The notes under the pieces are model-generated. The model was given only the letters and a program-made list of their open reading frames with translations. It did not search any database and had not been told where the DNA came from. From contig JANNBJ010000147.1 of assembly GCA_031385325.1 (NCBI GenBank), forward strand, positions 1 to 64,000: DNA of 64,000 nucleotides. The letters are read 5' to 3'. A program made the position numbers and the translations under genes. This document shows, in pieces, positions 9,426 through 18,677 of this stretch; position 1 is the stretch's first letter; each line of letters begins with the position of its first letter. Source of the stretch: SYFY01 sp031385325. GTDB taxonomy: Bacteria > Pseudomonadota > Gammaproteobacteria > Pseudomonadales > Azotimanducaceae.

Positions 9426-11727
9426 GGAGAGGAGCCTGGGCCGATGAACTCATCGTCGGCTGATCTGCATTCCCTGCCTCGTCGATTGCATCGAGATCAT
9501 CCTGTGCAATTGCAGGGAGCAGGCTCACGTCGTCAATGAACAAGGCCCCGGACGGGCTTTGATCAAACTCCAGGATCAAGGCAGCGATGTTGGCAACGTC
9601 AATGTCTTTGAACACCGCAGACTCAAAGGTATAGCGCTGAAACACCGGTTCCGATTGATCGGTATCGTCGAACCATGCGTGTTTGCGTGTCTGCACCTCC
9701 ACGGGTGCTCGCAACACGCCCTGCATTGACAGCGGGACACGTGCGCGACCACCTTGACGATCCACAAGTACCACACTGAAGTCCACTGACTCTGGCAATT
9801 CCCACTCCGCGTCTTCATTCGACAACGGGCTGTCATGCGCCATCGCCAACGAAAATGCGATAGCAGCCGGCGCGGCCGGTAACGGATCGAAAACAATCGA
9901 ATAGCTTGGCGTCGTCTGGTCAGACTGTCGATCCCAGCCGATCAACGCAGCGGCAGAATTACGCGGCGACCACTTGAGCGCGACCTCGGTTTCTCGCCAC
10001 AGCGTAAGATCGTTAGACAGAATACGTACGCCGGGCAGTGAGCCACTCTCCAGATCCGCGTCATTCTCGAAGTCAGCCAGTACGAGTTCCCGCCCTGATT
10101 GAAAATCGGTGACCAGTTCAACCGTTCTATCCAGCCAGGGTGCAGCATGAGGTGCCGAGGAAAAGACTTCGCGATACGCCGAATGTGCCAGCAGCGTGTC
10201 TTCGAGAAACGCCGTGAACAACCGCGTGGCAAACCGACGTTGCAGCTGCGCATCCATGATCGGCACCAGGTTGAGGAACATCCGTCCAGGCCAGGCCAGA
10301 TCGGCCCGACCCCAACCGGTATTGAACTGACCATGATTGGCGCCAAGCACATAAACGCTGCTCTTGTAGCAGTCGAGGCACGTATCGAATGCGACCCGCG
10401 CATATTGCGAAGCGCCCATGAAGGACTGTACGTCTCCATCGAGGCTGCCATGCACGGTGAGATAATTGACGTCGACAATGCGGGTCTCTCGATCGCGCGG
10501 CCGATATTGGCCATCCGCCGGAGCAATCGCGATCAAACCTCGTATCCCGAACTGATAGTCGAATTTCTGGCGCGCGTCATCAGGATAGACCGGCAGTCGA
10601 TTGAAGAGCGCGGCTGTAGCCACCGCTTCGCCGCCACGCGAATGTCCAATCAGTACCACCCGGTCAAGATCGAGTCGGTGGTGGAACACATTGCCAGCGA
10701 CTTTGTTCCATTCGGATAACTGACGAAGGTGTTCGAGCAATAACCAACCGCGCGCATCGTTCTCCTTCTCAAGTCCGCCATCAATGCCGCTGAGCAGGTC
10801 GGCATAAGAACTGTTCAGAAAGTTTTCGTCGACCGAGACGGTGACCATCCCGCGAGACGCAAAGTGTTGGCCGAGATAGTCGTAGCCAGCATCGGAAAAG
10901 TCTTCCATGTCGTGATTGCCGTGCACGATGAGCACCACGGGAAACAGGCCCTCTCCGTCAGGCATCCAGACACGGCCATTGAGGGGCAGCGCAGCCGCAT
11001 CGAACCCCCAGTATCGGGTTCGCGCCCAGCCTGCATAACCTTCCCACCCATCGATGAACTTCGAGCCATCCACGGCGTTGGACCTGAGCGTTACCGCTCG
11101 TCCGAATTCGGATCGATGCCGATCATGACCTGACCCGTAGGTGAATGTTGACACTGTGAACGGGCCGGTGCTGCCCGGATCAGGCAGGTCAATCTCCGCC
11201 ACGGCAACACCGGGACGCTTCGCAGTACCCTGCTGCCAGCCCGGCATGATCGACAAGCTGGCCAACGTCACCAGCAAAACCAGCCCCGCCACCATGGCGA
11301 TACCGGTCATCCAGCGCCACCCGCGCGTTGACAACAAGGCCAGACTACCGCCCGACATTCCAGCACCGAGCATCACCAACAGAACAAAAATCACGTGTCC
11401 TTTGATGGCCAGGTCAACCCCCGAGCCGGTCAACACCACAATCGCTGCCAGAAGCAACCAGAAGCCCCACCAGAAACCTGGCGTCAGGCGGCGCAGCAAG
11501 CCTGTGAGGATGAAGCCTCCCAGAGCAACACCCAGGGCGATGATGATGAGCACGGCACTGCCGAGCGCCCGCTCGGTGGTGAACTCGGGGAACACAAACG
11601 CCGCGAAGGCGATGGCGAGCACAATCCAGCCCAGACGATGGAGACCGCGTCCTGCACCTTGCCAGCCACGAGCATCGATTCGACAGGCGGTTTTGCAGCG
11701 CTGCCATCGACTCTGCCGGTTCTTCAT
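9391..11727 (-). CDS. Multi-TM protein with alpha/beta-hydrolase domain
   Basis: 778 aa. An N-terminal block (about residues 28-180) holds four to five hydrophobic segments. It is followed by an extracytoplasmic or cytosolic alpha/beta-hydrolase domain: PVVLIVHGNHDMEDF (oxyanion region), the nucleophile elbow VVLIGHSRGGEA with the GHSRG pentapeptide, and LGANHGQFN carrying a candidate catalytic His. The C-terminal 250 residues look like beta-sandwich carbohydrate-binding-type sequence. GAGGGGTGAACA precedes the ATG. It may be a membrane-anchored esterase or lipase; I do not recognise a named family for the full architecture. It overlaps the convergent phosphotransferase gene by 35 nt. Confidence 0.75.
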   Translation of the reverse strand: MKNRQSRWQRCKTACRIDARGWQGAGRGLHRLGWIVLAIAFAAFVFPEFTTERALGSAVLIIIALGVALGGFILTGLLRRLTPGFWWGFWLLLAAIVVLTGSGVDLAIKGHVIFVLLVMLGAGMSGGSLALLSTRGWRWMTGIAMVAGLVLLVTLASLSIMPGWQQGTAKRPGVAVAEIDLPDPGSTGPFTVSTFTYGSGHDRHRSEFGRAVTLRSNAVDGSKFIDGWEGYAGWARTRYWGFDAAALPLNGRVWMPDGEGLFPVVLIVHGNHDMEDFSDAGYDYLGQHFASRGMVTVSVDENFLNSSYADLLSGIDGGLEKENDARGWLLLEHLRQLSEWNKVAGNVFHHRLDLDRVVLIGHSRGGEAVATAALFNRLPVYPDDARQKFDYQFGIRGLIAIAPADGQYRPRDRETRIVDVNYLTVHGSLDGDVQSFMGASQYARVAFDTCLDCYKSSVYVLGANHGQFNTGWGRADLAWPGRMFLNLVPIMDAQLQRRFATRLFTAFLEDTLLAHSAYREVFSSAPHAAPWLDRTVELVTDFQSGRELVLADFENDADLESGSLPGVRILSNDLTLWRETEVALKWSPRNSAAALIGWDRQSDQTTPSYSIVFDPLPAAPAAIAFSLAMAHDSPLSNEDAEWELPESVDFSVVLVDRQGGRARVPLSMQGVLRAPVEVQTRKHAWFDDTDQSEPVFQRYTFESAVFKDIDVANIAALILEFDQSPSGALFIDDVSLLPAIAQDDLDAIDEAGNADQPTMSSSAQAPLPSGPLPSTDER

Positions 11728-11801
11728 TGTTCACCCCTCCACACCAAACGTCTCTGTTCAGTCAGATGTCTGGACCAGGTCACCGGTTTGAACAGGCGTA
11801 C

Positions 11802-12992
11802 TCAGCTGATCGTCTGCGCGTACCGAATGCCTCGTTTCACCCGCTTCGCCAGGGACCAGCGATGCACTTCAGACGGACCGTCATAGATGCGGAAGGCGCG
11901 GATCTCGCGGAAGACCTGCTCGACCACGGTGTCGCCACTCACACCGGTTGCACCAAGGATCTGCACGCAGCGATCGGCCACACGAAACAACGCCTCCGAC
12001 ACAGCTGTCTTCGCCATGCTGCTTTCAGTGCCGCCCTGAGAGCCGCTATCAAGCACCTTTGCACACCAGTCAATCATCAGCTCGCTCTGCTTCAGGTCGA
12101 TCAGGTTATCTGCCAGCATGAATCCGACACCTTCGTGTTCAATGATCGCCTTGCCAAACGCATGGCGTTTGGTCGCAAATTCTGCCGCGATATCGTGCGC
12201 CCGTTCTGCCGCTCCCCACCAGCGCATGCAGTGAGTCAGCCTGGCCGGTGCCAGCCGGATCTGTGCATAGCGAAAGCCCTCATCCAGTTCGCCGAGAATC
12301 TGCTCCGCCGGCACGCGCACGCGATCAAGCGCGATGACGCTGTGCCCGCCAGGCATGGATGAATCGATGGTGTCGAGCACACGTTCGATGCGGATGCCGG
12401 GTGTTTTCATATCGGCAAGGAACATCGTCGCCGATTTTTCGGTGCGCGCCATGATGATGCCAAACGCAGCACCGTCGGCACCGGTAATGAAGGTCTTGCG
12501 GCCGCTGATCACCCAATCATCGCCTTCTTTCACCGCGGTCGTTTTCATCATGCCCGGATCTGATCCGGCGCCGCCATCAGGCTCGGTCATGAGAAACGCC
12601 GACCGCGTGTCCCCGGCGGCGAGTGGACGCAGAAAACGATTCTGCTGCTCTGGCGTCGCCACCTTGTGCAGCAGATGCATATTGCCTTCATCCGGCGCCA
12701 TGATGTTGAGTGCGATACAAGCCAGAGGCGAGTAACCGGCAGCCTTGAATACAGCGGCTTGTTCGAAGTGAGTCAACCCGTAGCCGCCAAGTTCCTTCGG
12801 CAAGTGTGGTGCAATGAGGCCGGCGGCTCGAGCACACGCCACCAGTCTGGTGCGCAATGCGGAACTCGGCCCGTGACTATGATGGGTGGCTTCCGAACGA
12901 AATTCGGTTTCGATCGGAATGATCTCGTCGATGACAAACTGGCGCACACGTGCGGTCAGTTCCTGTACTTGCGGGGAAAGGGCATCACTCAT
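11802..12992 (-). CDS. Acyl-CoA dehydrogenase family protein
   Basis: A flavoprotein of 396 aa that would desaturate acyl-CoA at C2-C3 using FAD. Recognisable are FLMTEPDGGAGSDPG (FAD/substrate-binding loop of the middle domain), DDWVISGRKTFITG, HAFGKAIIEHEGV, and the C-terminal ILGATGVSGDTVVEQVFRE...RIYDGPSEVHR, the usual adenine/FAD contact of ACADs. The family resembles the ACAD10/11-like group, which fits the phosphotransferase at 8361. AAGG precedes the ATG. It is followed on the same strand by the membrane hydrolase and preceded by a second LLM oxidoreductase. Confidence 0.93.
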   Translation of the reverse strand: MSDALSPQVQELTARVRQFVIDEIIPIETEFRSEATHHSHGPSSALRTRLVACARAAGLIAPHLPKELGGYGLTHFEQAAVFKAAGYSPLACIALNIMAPDEGNMHLLHKVATPEQQNRFLRPLAAGDTRSAFLMTEPDGGAGSDPGMMKTTAVKEGDDWVISGRKTFITGADGAAFGIIMARTEKSATMFLADMKTPGIRIERVLDTIDSSMPGGHSVIALDRVRVPAEQILGELDEGFRYAQIRLAPARLTHCMRWWGAAERAHDIAAEFATKRHAFGKAIIEHEGVGFMLADNLIDLKQSELMIDWCAKVLDSGSQGGTESSMAKTAVSEALFRVADRCVQILGATGVSGDTVVEQVFREIRAFRIYDGPSEVHRWSLAKRVKRGIRYAQTIS

Positions 12993-13040
12993 CTTTTTTT
13001 GCCTTGTCTTATTTTGCTTTGTTCACTTCCGGAAAATGAA

Positions 13041-13063
13041 GAGGCCAGGACGTGCCTGGCCTC
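13041..13063 (-). terminator. Rho-independent-type terminator of the LLM gene
   Basis: A perfect 9-bp stem, GAGGCCAGG / CCTGGCCTC, with a 5-nt loop lies 28 bp after the stop of the LLM gene at 13091. On the minus strand it is followed by TTCATTTT. It separates that gene from the acyl-CoA dehydrogenase gene. Confidence 0.65.
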
Positions 13064-13090
13064 GCGCTTACGATTTTAGGAAAGTACGCC

Positions 13091-14125
13091 TTACAGCATT
13101 TCTTTCGCGATCATCTCAAGCACTGCCGGTTGCTGGCTGCCGATCAGCATGCTGCCAACCTGACCTGTCTTGCCGGCCGCTTTCCAGCGCTGCAGACGAT
13201 CACGAATGCGATCTGCAGGACCTACCAGGTGGCAGGCATCAATCAGCTCAGCGGGTACAGCGGCCATCGCTTCGTCCTTGCGACCAGACAGGAACAGATC
13301 CTGGATCTTGATCGCGGCTTCTTCGAAGCCCAGGCGTTTGCAGTAGCTGTTGTAGAAGTTCTTGCCACGCGCGCCCATGCCACCGATGTACAGAGCCATG
13401 TTGCCGCGGATCGGCTGCATGCAGGCTTCGACGTCATCACCCATGATTGCCGTAACAAACGGTGCAACGTCAAAATCGGCGAGGGTTCGTCCACTTGTCG
13501 CCAGACCCTTGCTGATGGAGCCGCCAAATACCGAGTACTTGTCCGGGTCCATCCAGATCGGGAAGAATCCATCAGCAACTTCGGCGGCGCCTTGCACACC
13601 AGCTTCGGTGATCGAGGCGGCGTAGATCGGAATACGGTCTTCTGATTTCAGGATGCTCTTCAGCGGCCGACCAAGGCCGGTTGCGCCGACGCCCTTGTAG
13701 GGCAGCTGGTATTCGGTTCCTTCAAAGGTCACCGGCCCTTCGCGTGCAAAGATCTGTTTCATGATCGCCACATATTCCTTGAGGCGGGTCACCGGCTTGC
13801 CGTAGGGCACACCGTGCCAGCCTTCGACTACCTGTGGACCGGATGCACCAAGGCCGACGATAAAGCGTCCACCTGAAAGCTCGGACAGCGTCATCGCTGT
13901 CATGGCTGCCATGGCGGGTGAACGGGCCGGCATCTGCATGATTGCCGTGCCAACCTTGATCTTCGTGGTCTGCGCCAGAATCCAGGCCGCAGGTGTTACG
14001 GCATCGGAGCCATACGCTTCGGAGGTCCACACCGAGTCATAACCCATGCTCTCGGCAAGTCTGATGCCGTCCAGGTTGAGACCCATTTTGCGACCGGAAT
14101 AGCCGCTGATCAGGCCAAGTTTCAT
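13091..14125 (-). CDS. LLM-class F420-type oxidoreductase (second copy)
   Basis: A luciferase-like TIM barrel of 344 aa starting MKLGLISGYSGRK. Segments shared with annotated F420-dependent enzymes include AESMGYDSVWTSEAYGSDAVTP, GTAIMQMPARSPAM, LSGGRFIVGLGASGPQVVEGWHG and a C-terminal GPADRIRDRLQRWKAAG. The start at 14125 is set by GAGGAGCACAGCT-ATG; an upstream in-frame extension to 14233 has no ribosome site. It is divergent from the membrane nuclease gene at 14232. It is clearly different from the copy at 7207, so two hydride-transfer or monooxygenation steps may be served. The cofactor is not proven by sequence. Confidence 0.89.
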   Translation of the reverse strand: MKLGLISGYSGRKMGLNLDGIRLAESMGYDSVWTSEAYGSDAVTPAAWILAQTTKIKVGTAIMQMPARSPAMAAMTAMTLSELSGGRFIVGLGASGPQVVEGWHGVPYGKPVTRLKEYVAIMKQIFAREGPVTFEGTEYQLPYKGVGATGLGRPLKSILKSEDRIPIYAASITEAGVQGAAEVADGFFPIWMDPDKYSVFGGSISKGLATSGRTLADFDVAPFVTAIMGDDVEACMQPIRGNMALYIGGMGARGKNFYNSYCKRLGFEEAAIKIQDLFLSGRKDEAMAAVPAELIDACHLVGPADRIRDRLQRWKAAGKTGQVGSMLIGSQQPAVLEMIAKEML

Positions 14126-14231
14126 AGCTGTGCTCCTCGATGATCCGATTTGATAAAAACAGTGGCCGGCAAGATTAAACGGATCGGCGGAAAGTTGCAC
14201 ACGACCCCGCCGTTGATGCTTACTCGCACGC

Positions 14232-15503
14232 ATGGATGAAACAACGACCTTGCCTGCCGCAACCCAAGACGCAGCGAACCTCCCGGTGCTGCGGAAAAGT
14301 GTCCCTGACGCACTGGCCGAAGCCGAAGACGACGTTCAACTGAGCCCGCTCTCGATTCAGGCTGCAGCCCTGATCCGATCGATGGAAGCGCTATCGAACA
14401 TTTTCTGGATCACCCTTGGCGGCACGGTGTTGACGATTTTCTTTGCTGGTCTCAATCAGCTCAATCTGAACGCCAGTTCCGATTACATTTCACTGGGCGA
14501 ATATCAGGTTCCCAAGGCCATCCTGCCCCTGGCGGCGCTGAATTTTGCGCTGTTTGCTTTCTGGATGACTTCCAATCGATTGACGATGCTGGCCTATGTG
14601 CTCGAAACGACGCGCCTGCCAAAGGTCATGGTGCACGAGATTTTCCATCTCAATCCGCCCGTTCTCCACATCTTCGACCGCAACAATGCCCGCCCCTGGT
14701 CACCCTTTACCGGCATTGCGGTATTGCTGCTCAACTGGGGCGTGTTCTTCGGCAACAGTCTCGCACTGACCTGGAGTGTCGCCGTACAGGAAGCCGCCAT
14801 CGTCGCGAGTTTCGACTGGGAACTCCTCGTCGGTTTTTCGGTGCTCATCATCGCCGTGATGATCTATGGCATCCGATCGATCCTCCCACCACTGCGCAAG
14901 ATCTTCATGAGCCTGCACCGGGAACCGATCAGCATCGGCTGGCCACGCTGGACTCTGGCTCTCATCGCCCTCATCGGTGTTCTGGTTGCCAATAACATCG
15001 ATCAGATCGACATCGATGACGGGCCGGACGATCTGATCGGACCTTCCATTGCCAATGCCATCGACGGCGAGACGCTGCTGGTAAACGGCGTCGAGATCAA
15101 TCTGTTTGGCATTGATGCCATGGAGCGGGACCAGCTCTGTCAGAACGCCGAGGGTGTCGACTATCAATGCGGCCGTGCCGCTGTCATGGCCCTGCAAAAA
15201 CTGATACAGAACAATCAGGTGGTCTGCCTGCCGTTTTTTGCGGTCAGTCAGACGCGGGTGATCGGTGCATGCGAGATGGTGGTCGACAAGGTGTCGCTGC
15301 CAACCTCGCCGAGCGACTTTCTGGACGAAGACTATCGACCGAACAGTCTGTCCCGGCTGATGGTGGAACAGGGTTACGCGCTGACCATCGGCTACGGTCG
15401 CGAACTCTTCAATGACGAACAACGACAGGCTCAGATACTGCGATCAGGTGTCTGGGCAGGCAGCTTTGAACCTCCGGCGCTGTATCGGTCCAGACATCCT
15501 TGA
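14232..15503 (+). CDS. Membrane protein with C-terminal thermonuclease-like (SNase) domain
   Basis: 423 aa. Five hydrophobic segments (about residues 54-73, 97-113, 158-181, 198-215, 240-255) are followed by a domain (about 268-418) resembling staphylococcal-nuclease/TNase folds: IANAIDGETLLVNGVEINLFGIDAMERDQLC corresponds to the family pattern VxDGDTxxxxxxxIRLxGIDAPExxQxC, and the terminal LMVEQGYALTIGYGRELFNDEQ...GVWAGSFEPP matches the usual end. The domain would face the periplasm if the last segment spans. The canonical Asp-Gly-Asp is DGE here, so one acidic metal ligand is conservatively changed and the catalytic state is uncertain. No clear ribosome site precedes the ATG. Confidence 0.75.
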   Translation: MDETTTLPAATQDAANLPVLRKSVPDALAEAEDDVQLSPLSIQAAALIRSMEALSNIFWITLGGTVLTIFFAGLNQLNLNASSDYISLGEYQVPKAILPLAALNFALFAFWMTSNRLTMLAYVLETTRLPKVMVHEIFHLNPPVLHIFDRNNARPWSPFTGIAVLLLNWGVFFGNSLALTWSVAVQEAAIVASFDWELLVGFSVLIIAVMIYGIRSILPPLRKIFMSLHREPISIGWPRWTLALIALIGVLVANNIDQIDIDDGPDDLIGPSIANAIDGETLLVNGVEINLFGIDAMERDQLCQNAEGVDYQCGRAAVMALQKLIQNNQVVCLPFFAVSQTRVIGACEMVVDKVSLPTSPSDFLDEDYRPNSLSRLMVEQGYALTIGYGRELFNDEQRQAQILRSGVWAGSFEPPALYRSRHP

Positions 15504-15533
15504 TGGAAGTGGATGGCGTGTTGCGTAAGTCGC

Positions 15534-15968
15534 TCAGCGATTGTGCACGACAGTGACCGGCACCGTGGCCCGCTTCAGTACTTCCTGGGCAACCGAACCC
15601 ATGGCGGCATGGCGCAGTCCCGTCCGGCCATGCGTGCCGATGACGATGAGTTCAAAGTTCATTTCGCTGGCGTAGCGCGTTATTGTCTCTGCAATATGAC
15701 CGACGGCAATATGCGCCGTGTGTTTCTGCCCGCGTTGATCCAGCAGTGACGCCACTTCCCGCAAGGCATCCAGACCGGAATCCCGGTAGTGCGCTTCCAG
15801 CTGATCCCGCTGGATGAACTGTCGGATGTGCCCTGACTCCACGGGTATCTGCACAGTAAGCAAATGAAGATCGATGGAACACTGCGCATCGGCGAGTCGC
15901 AGTACATGCTCAACGGCTCGTCTGGCATGGATCGAGCCATCCACCGCAACCAGCACGCGAAGATTCAC
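15534..15968 (-). CDS. Universal stress protein family
   Basis: A single UspA domain of 144 aa. It begins with the beta-strand/loop VLVAVDGSIHARRAVEHVL and ends with the ATP-binding signature IGTHGRTGLRHAAMGSVAQEVL, matching Gx2Gx9G(S/T), so it is likely a nucleotide-binding type. It is a cytosolic stress-related regulator. Its ATG overlaps the stop of the terC-type gene by 4 nt, so the two are cotranslated. Confidence 0.92.
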   Translation of the reverse strand: MNLRVLVAVDGSIHARRAVEHVLRLADAQCSIDLHLLTVQIPVESGHIRQFIQRDQLEAHYRDSGLDALREVASLLDQRGQKHTAHIAVGHIAETITRYASEMNFELIVIGTHGRTGLRHAAMGSVAQEVLKRATVPVTVVHNR

Positions 15969-16717
15969 ACCCGCAGTCGCCGGGGCCGGGCCTCACGATT
16001 GGGCGACGCAAACAAGGACACCTCGTGGATGGGCTTCGATGCCGCTCGTCGATTACGCATCTTGCCAACGAAAACAACAAGCAAGGCGCCGATTGCAGAC
16101 GCCAGGAAGTGAGTCCAGCCAGACAGCTGCTCGCTCCATGCCCTGATGATCACATCGTTCAGCAGCATGTCGCCGGCAATCCAGCCGAGCAGCGCCGCAC
16201 CGAGGGTGATAACCATCGGGAAACGGTCCATCAGCCGCATCACAAACTGGCTGCCAAACAGAATCATCGGAATGCTGATGACGATGCCGAACACCACCAG
16301 AGCCATGTTGCCGTTGGCGGCGCCTGCTACAGCCACCACATTGTCGAGGCTCATTACCGCGTCAGCGATAACGATGGTCTTGACGGCGCCCCACAGCGAA
16401 CTGCTACAGGCGATGTCGGGCTCATCCGAGCCTTCGGCGTTGCATAACAGTTTGATACCGATCCCCAGCAGCAGAACCCCGCCGACGATGTTCAGAAACG
16501 GCAGTGCGAGGAGATGGATCGCGAAGAAGATCATGACGATGCGGAGCACGATGGCGCCGGCTACACCCCAGAGAATCCCCTTGCGCCGCTGCGAATGAGG
16601 CAGGTTTCGACAGGCCAACGCGATGACGACAGCATTGTCACCGCCGAGCAGGATATCGATGACGATGATCTGGCCGACCGACAGCCAGAACGGGAGATCA
16701 AAAAATGTCTCTGGCAT
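15965..16717 (-). CDS. TerC family integral membrane protein (YjbE-like)
   Basis: A multi-pass inner-membrane protein of 250 aa with the paired family motifs WLSVGQIIVIDILLGGDNAVV and KTIVIADAVMSLDNVVAVAG, whose Asp residues in GGDN and SLDN are implicated in metal (Mn2+) movement in TerC/MntY-type proteins. I start at the Met at 16717 (MPETFFDLPFW), as in relatives; a longer frame to 16771 is open. It forms an operon with the downstream universal stress protein gene (4-nt overlap). A role in manganese export or in supplying exported metalloproteins is known for family members and inferred here. Confidence 0.9.
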   Translation of the reverse strand: MPETFFDLPFWLSVGQIIVIDILLGGDNAVVIALACRNLPHSQRRKGILWGVAGAIVLRIVMIFFAIHLLALPFLNIVGGVLLLGIGIKLLCNAEGSDEPDIACSSSLWGAVKTIVIADAVMSLDNVVAVAGAANGNMALVVFGIVISIPMILFGSQFVMRLMDRFPMVITLGAALLGWIAGDMLLNDVIIRAWSEQLSGWTHFLASAIGALLVVFVGKMRNRRAASKPIHEVSLFASPNREARPRRLRV

Positions 16718-16938
16718 CACTTCACCAGACCGATCATAGGGCAGGCTCAAATCAAGGGCAGTCCAGAGCATAGTCGGACCGGATGTAAGCGTCTAGCCGG
16801 GTACTGTTCGGAATGACCCCATTTGAGGCATTGTTCACCCATCGGGATGTAAAAAGAGATACAAACCGCTTTGTACCTCGCGCACAGACGAATGGCCCGG
16901 GCCATCGCGCCACCAACCAGCAGGAAGCATCACCATCC

Positions 16939-17592
16939 ATGAGTCCTCTACCACCGTCGCAATATGAGCTGGTCCTCTCCTACCTGGGCTTGCGCAAGGT
17001 CGTCGGAGGGATTGGACTGGTCCTGCCGGTTGCCCTCGTGCTCGGTCACTGGTGGATTGACGAATCGCCGCTGCCACCCTCGATCAGCGACTACTACTAC
17101 TCCGATATGCGGGACTTTCTGGTGGGCAGCATGTGGGCGCTGGCCGTCTTCATGGCGTCGTATCGTGGCCATGAACGTCAGGACGACATCACGGGTGACA
17201 TCACCTGCCTGTCTGCGATCGGTGTATCGCTGTTTCCGGTCGCCCCGCCGATCGATGCAACACCCACGCAGACGACGATAGGGTATTGCCATCTGACGTT
17301 CGCAGGCATCTTTTTCATCTCGCTGGCCTGGTTCTGTCTGGTGCTGTTCCGCAAGGGCGGACCGGTGCGCTCGAAGCGCAAGACACAGCGAAACCGCGTC
17401 TACGCAATTTGTGGCTGGACGTTGATCGGCTGCCTCGGACTGCTCATCCTGTTTGGCGTGCAGGCCAAGCAGTGGTTGTTCATAACGCAGTACAAACTGG
17501 TGTTCTGGGTAGAGGCTATCGGCATCTGGGCCTTCGGCTGGTCCTGGCTGGTAAAAGGTCAGGCGCTGCTTGCGGACAAGCGGGTGAATTGA
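16939..17592 (+). CDS. Conserved-looking multi-pass membrane protein, function unknown
   Basis: 217 aa with about six hydrophobic segments. Striking are PSISDYYYSDMRDFLVGSMWAL after the first segment and a Cys in the second loop. I do not recognise a named family with confidence; the pattern of short acidic/aromatic loops resembles small uncharacterised inner-membrane proteins. I chose the ATG at 16939, with AGGAAG upstream, over the one at 16813, because the extra 42 residues are polar and lack membrane or fold features. It is separated by 39 bp from the DUF486 gene and may be cotranscribed with it. Confidence 0.6.
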   Translation: MSPLPPSQYELVLSYLGLRKVVGGIGLVLPVALVLGHWWIDESPLPPSISDYYYSDMRDFLVGSMWALAVFMASYRGHERQDDITGDITCLSAIGVSLFPVAPPIDATPTQTTIGYCHLTFAGIFFISLAWFCLVLFRKGGPVRSKRKTQRNRVYAICGWTLIGCLGLLILFGVQAKQWLFITQYKLVFWVEAIGIWAFGWSWLVKGQALLADKRVN

Positions 17593-17631
17593 CAGGCTGC
17601 CTCGAAGCCACCACCCAATTCCGACTGCGCC

Positions 17632-17988
17632 ATGCCACCCATTGCCATTACCATCATCCTGTTGAGGCTCTCCAACGTGTTCATGACCTTTGCCTGGTAT
17701 GCACATCTCAAGGAGTTGTCGAACAAACCATGGATCATTGCGGCGCTGGTGAGCTGGGGCATCGCGTTCTTTGAGTACATGCTGCAGGTGCCTGCCAATC
17801 GCATCGGCTTTACGGTGTTGTCAGTGGGTCAGCTGAAGATCATGCAGGAAGTCATCACGCTGTCCGTATTCGTTCCGTTTGCGCTGTTCTATCTCAAGGA
17901 GCCGTTGAAACTCGACTACCTGTGGTCGGCGCTGTGCATTCTCGGTGCCGTGTATTTTGCGTTCCGCAACAAGTGGGTCGGGGTATGA
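17632..17988 (+). CDS. DMT-superfamily small membrane protein (DUF486)
   Basis: A four-TM protein of 118 aa of the drug/metabolite-transporter-like DUF486 family, recognised from RLSNVFMTFAWYAHL, ALVSWGIAFFEYMLQVPANRIG, QLKIMQEVITLSVFVPFA and the end FYLKEPLKLDYLWSALCILGAVYFAF. The length is typical for the family. The stop overlaps the ATG of the YhhN gene (ATGA), indicating translational coupling. Its transport substrate is unknown. Confidence 0.9.
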   Translation: MPPIAITIILLRLSNVFMTFAWYAHLKELSNKPWIIAALVSWGIAFFEYMLQVPANRIGFTVLSVGQLKIMQEVITLSVFVPFALFYLKEPLKLDYLWSALCILGAVYFAFRNKWVGV

Positions 17989-18677
17989 CATTACGATGGC
18001 TTACCTTGACGACAATCGCCATCGGCTGCGTGAGCCTGGTCGGGGCGAATCTCGCTGAATTGCCTGGCATCGCACTGATCACCAAGCTGATTGCATCCAC
18101 CGGTTTCATCGCCCTTGCCGTCTCTGGTGCTGCGTTGCAATCGCGTTACGGGCGATGGATCCTGACCGGGCTTGCGTTCTCATGGGCAGGGGATGCTTTC
18201 CTGGAGCTGGAATCCCAAACGTACTTTCTTGCCGGGCTGGTTTCGTTTCTATTGGCACATGTCTGTTACACCGTGGCGTTTGCGATCCAAGGCGTTAGCT
18301 TGAGAGCCATGATGAAAACAGTGATACCCGTTGTGCTGGCTTCCGGCATGGCCATGTTCTGGCTGTCGCCCTATGTCGACGCATCCATGACACCTGCCGT
18401 GTGGGCCTACGTGATAGTCATCAGCGTCATGGTGACGTTTGCCTGGGGTACGCGAGGGGCAGGTGGCACGTGGTTGATATCGATCGGCGCGACCCTGTTT
18501 TATCTGTCGGATCTTTCCGTTGCCACCGGCCAGTTCGTCAAGCCCGACTTCCCCAACTATGTGTGGGGGCTGCCGCTCTACTACATCGCACAGACCATGT
18601 TGGCCATGAGTGTAGCTATGGTCTCTCCTACGGTGGCGGAGCCTGCCCGATCGACGCCAGAAACTGAGCACCCGTGA
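17985..18677 (+). CDS. YhhN family (lysoplasmalogenase/TMEM86-like) membrane protein
   Basis: 230 aa and about eight hydrophobic segments. The signatures of the YhhN/TMEM86 family are present: LITKLIASTGFIALAV, AFSWAGDAFLEL (with the conserved SWxGD), and a C-terminal GATLFYLSDLSVATGQF segment with SD, followed by LPLYYIAQTMLA. Animal TMEM86 proteins hydrolyse the vinyl-ether bond of lysoplasmalogen; bacterial substrates are less clear. The start is fixed by the 4-nt overlap with the upstream DUF486 stop. The last 50 bp overlap the convergent GFA gene. Confidence 0.88.
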   Translation: MTLRWLTLTTIAIGCVSLVGANLAELPGIALITKLIASTGFIALAVSGAALQSRYGRWILTGLAFSWAGDAFLELESQTYFLAGLVSFLLAHVCYTVAFAIQGVSLRAMMKTVIPVVLASGMAMFWLSPYVDASMTPAVWAYVIVISVMVTFAWGTRGAGGTWLISIGATLFYLSDLSVATGQFVKPDFPNYVWGLPLYYIAQTMLAMSVAMVSPTVAEPARSTPETEHP

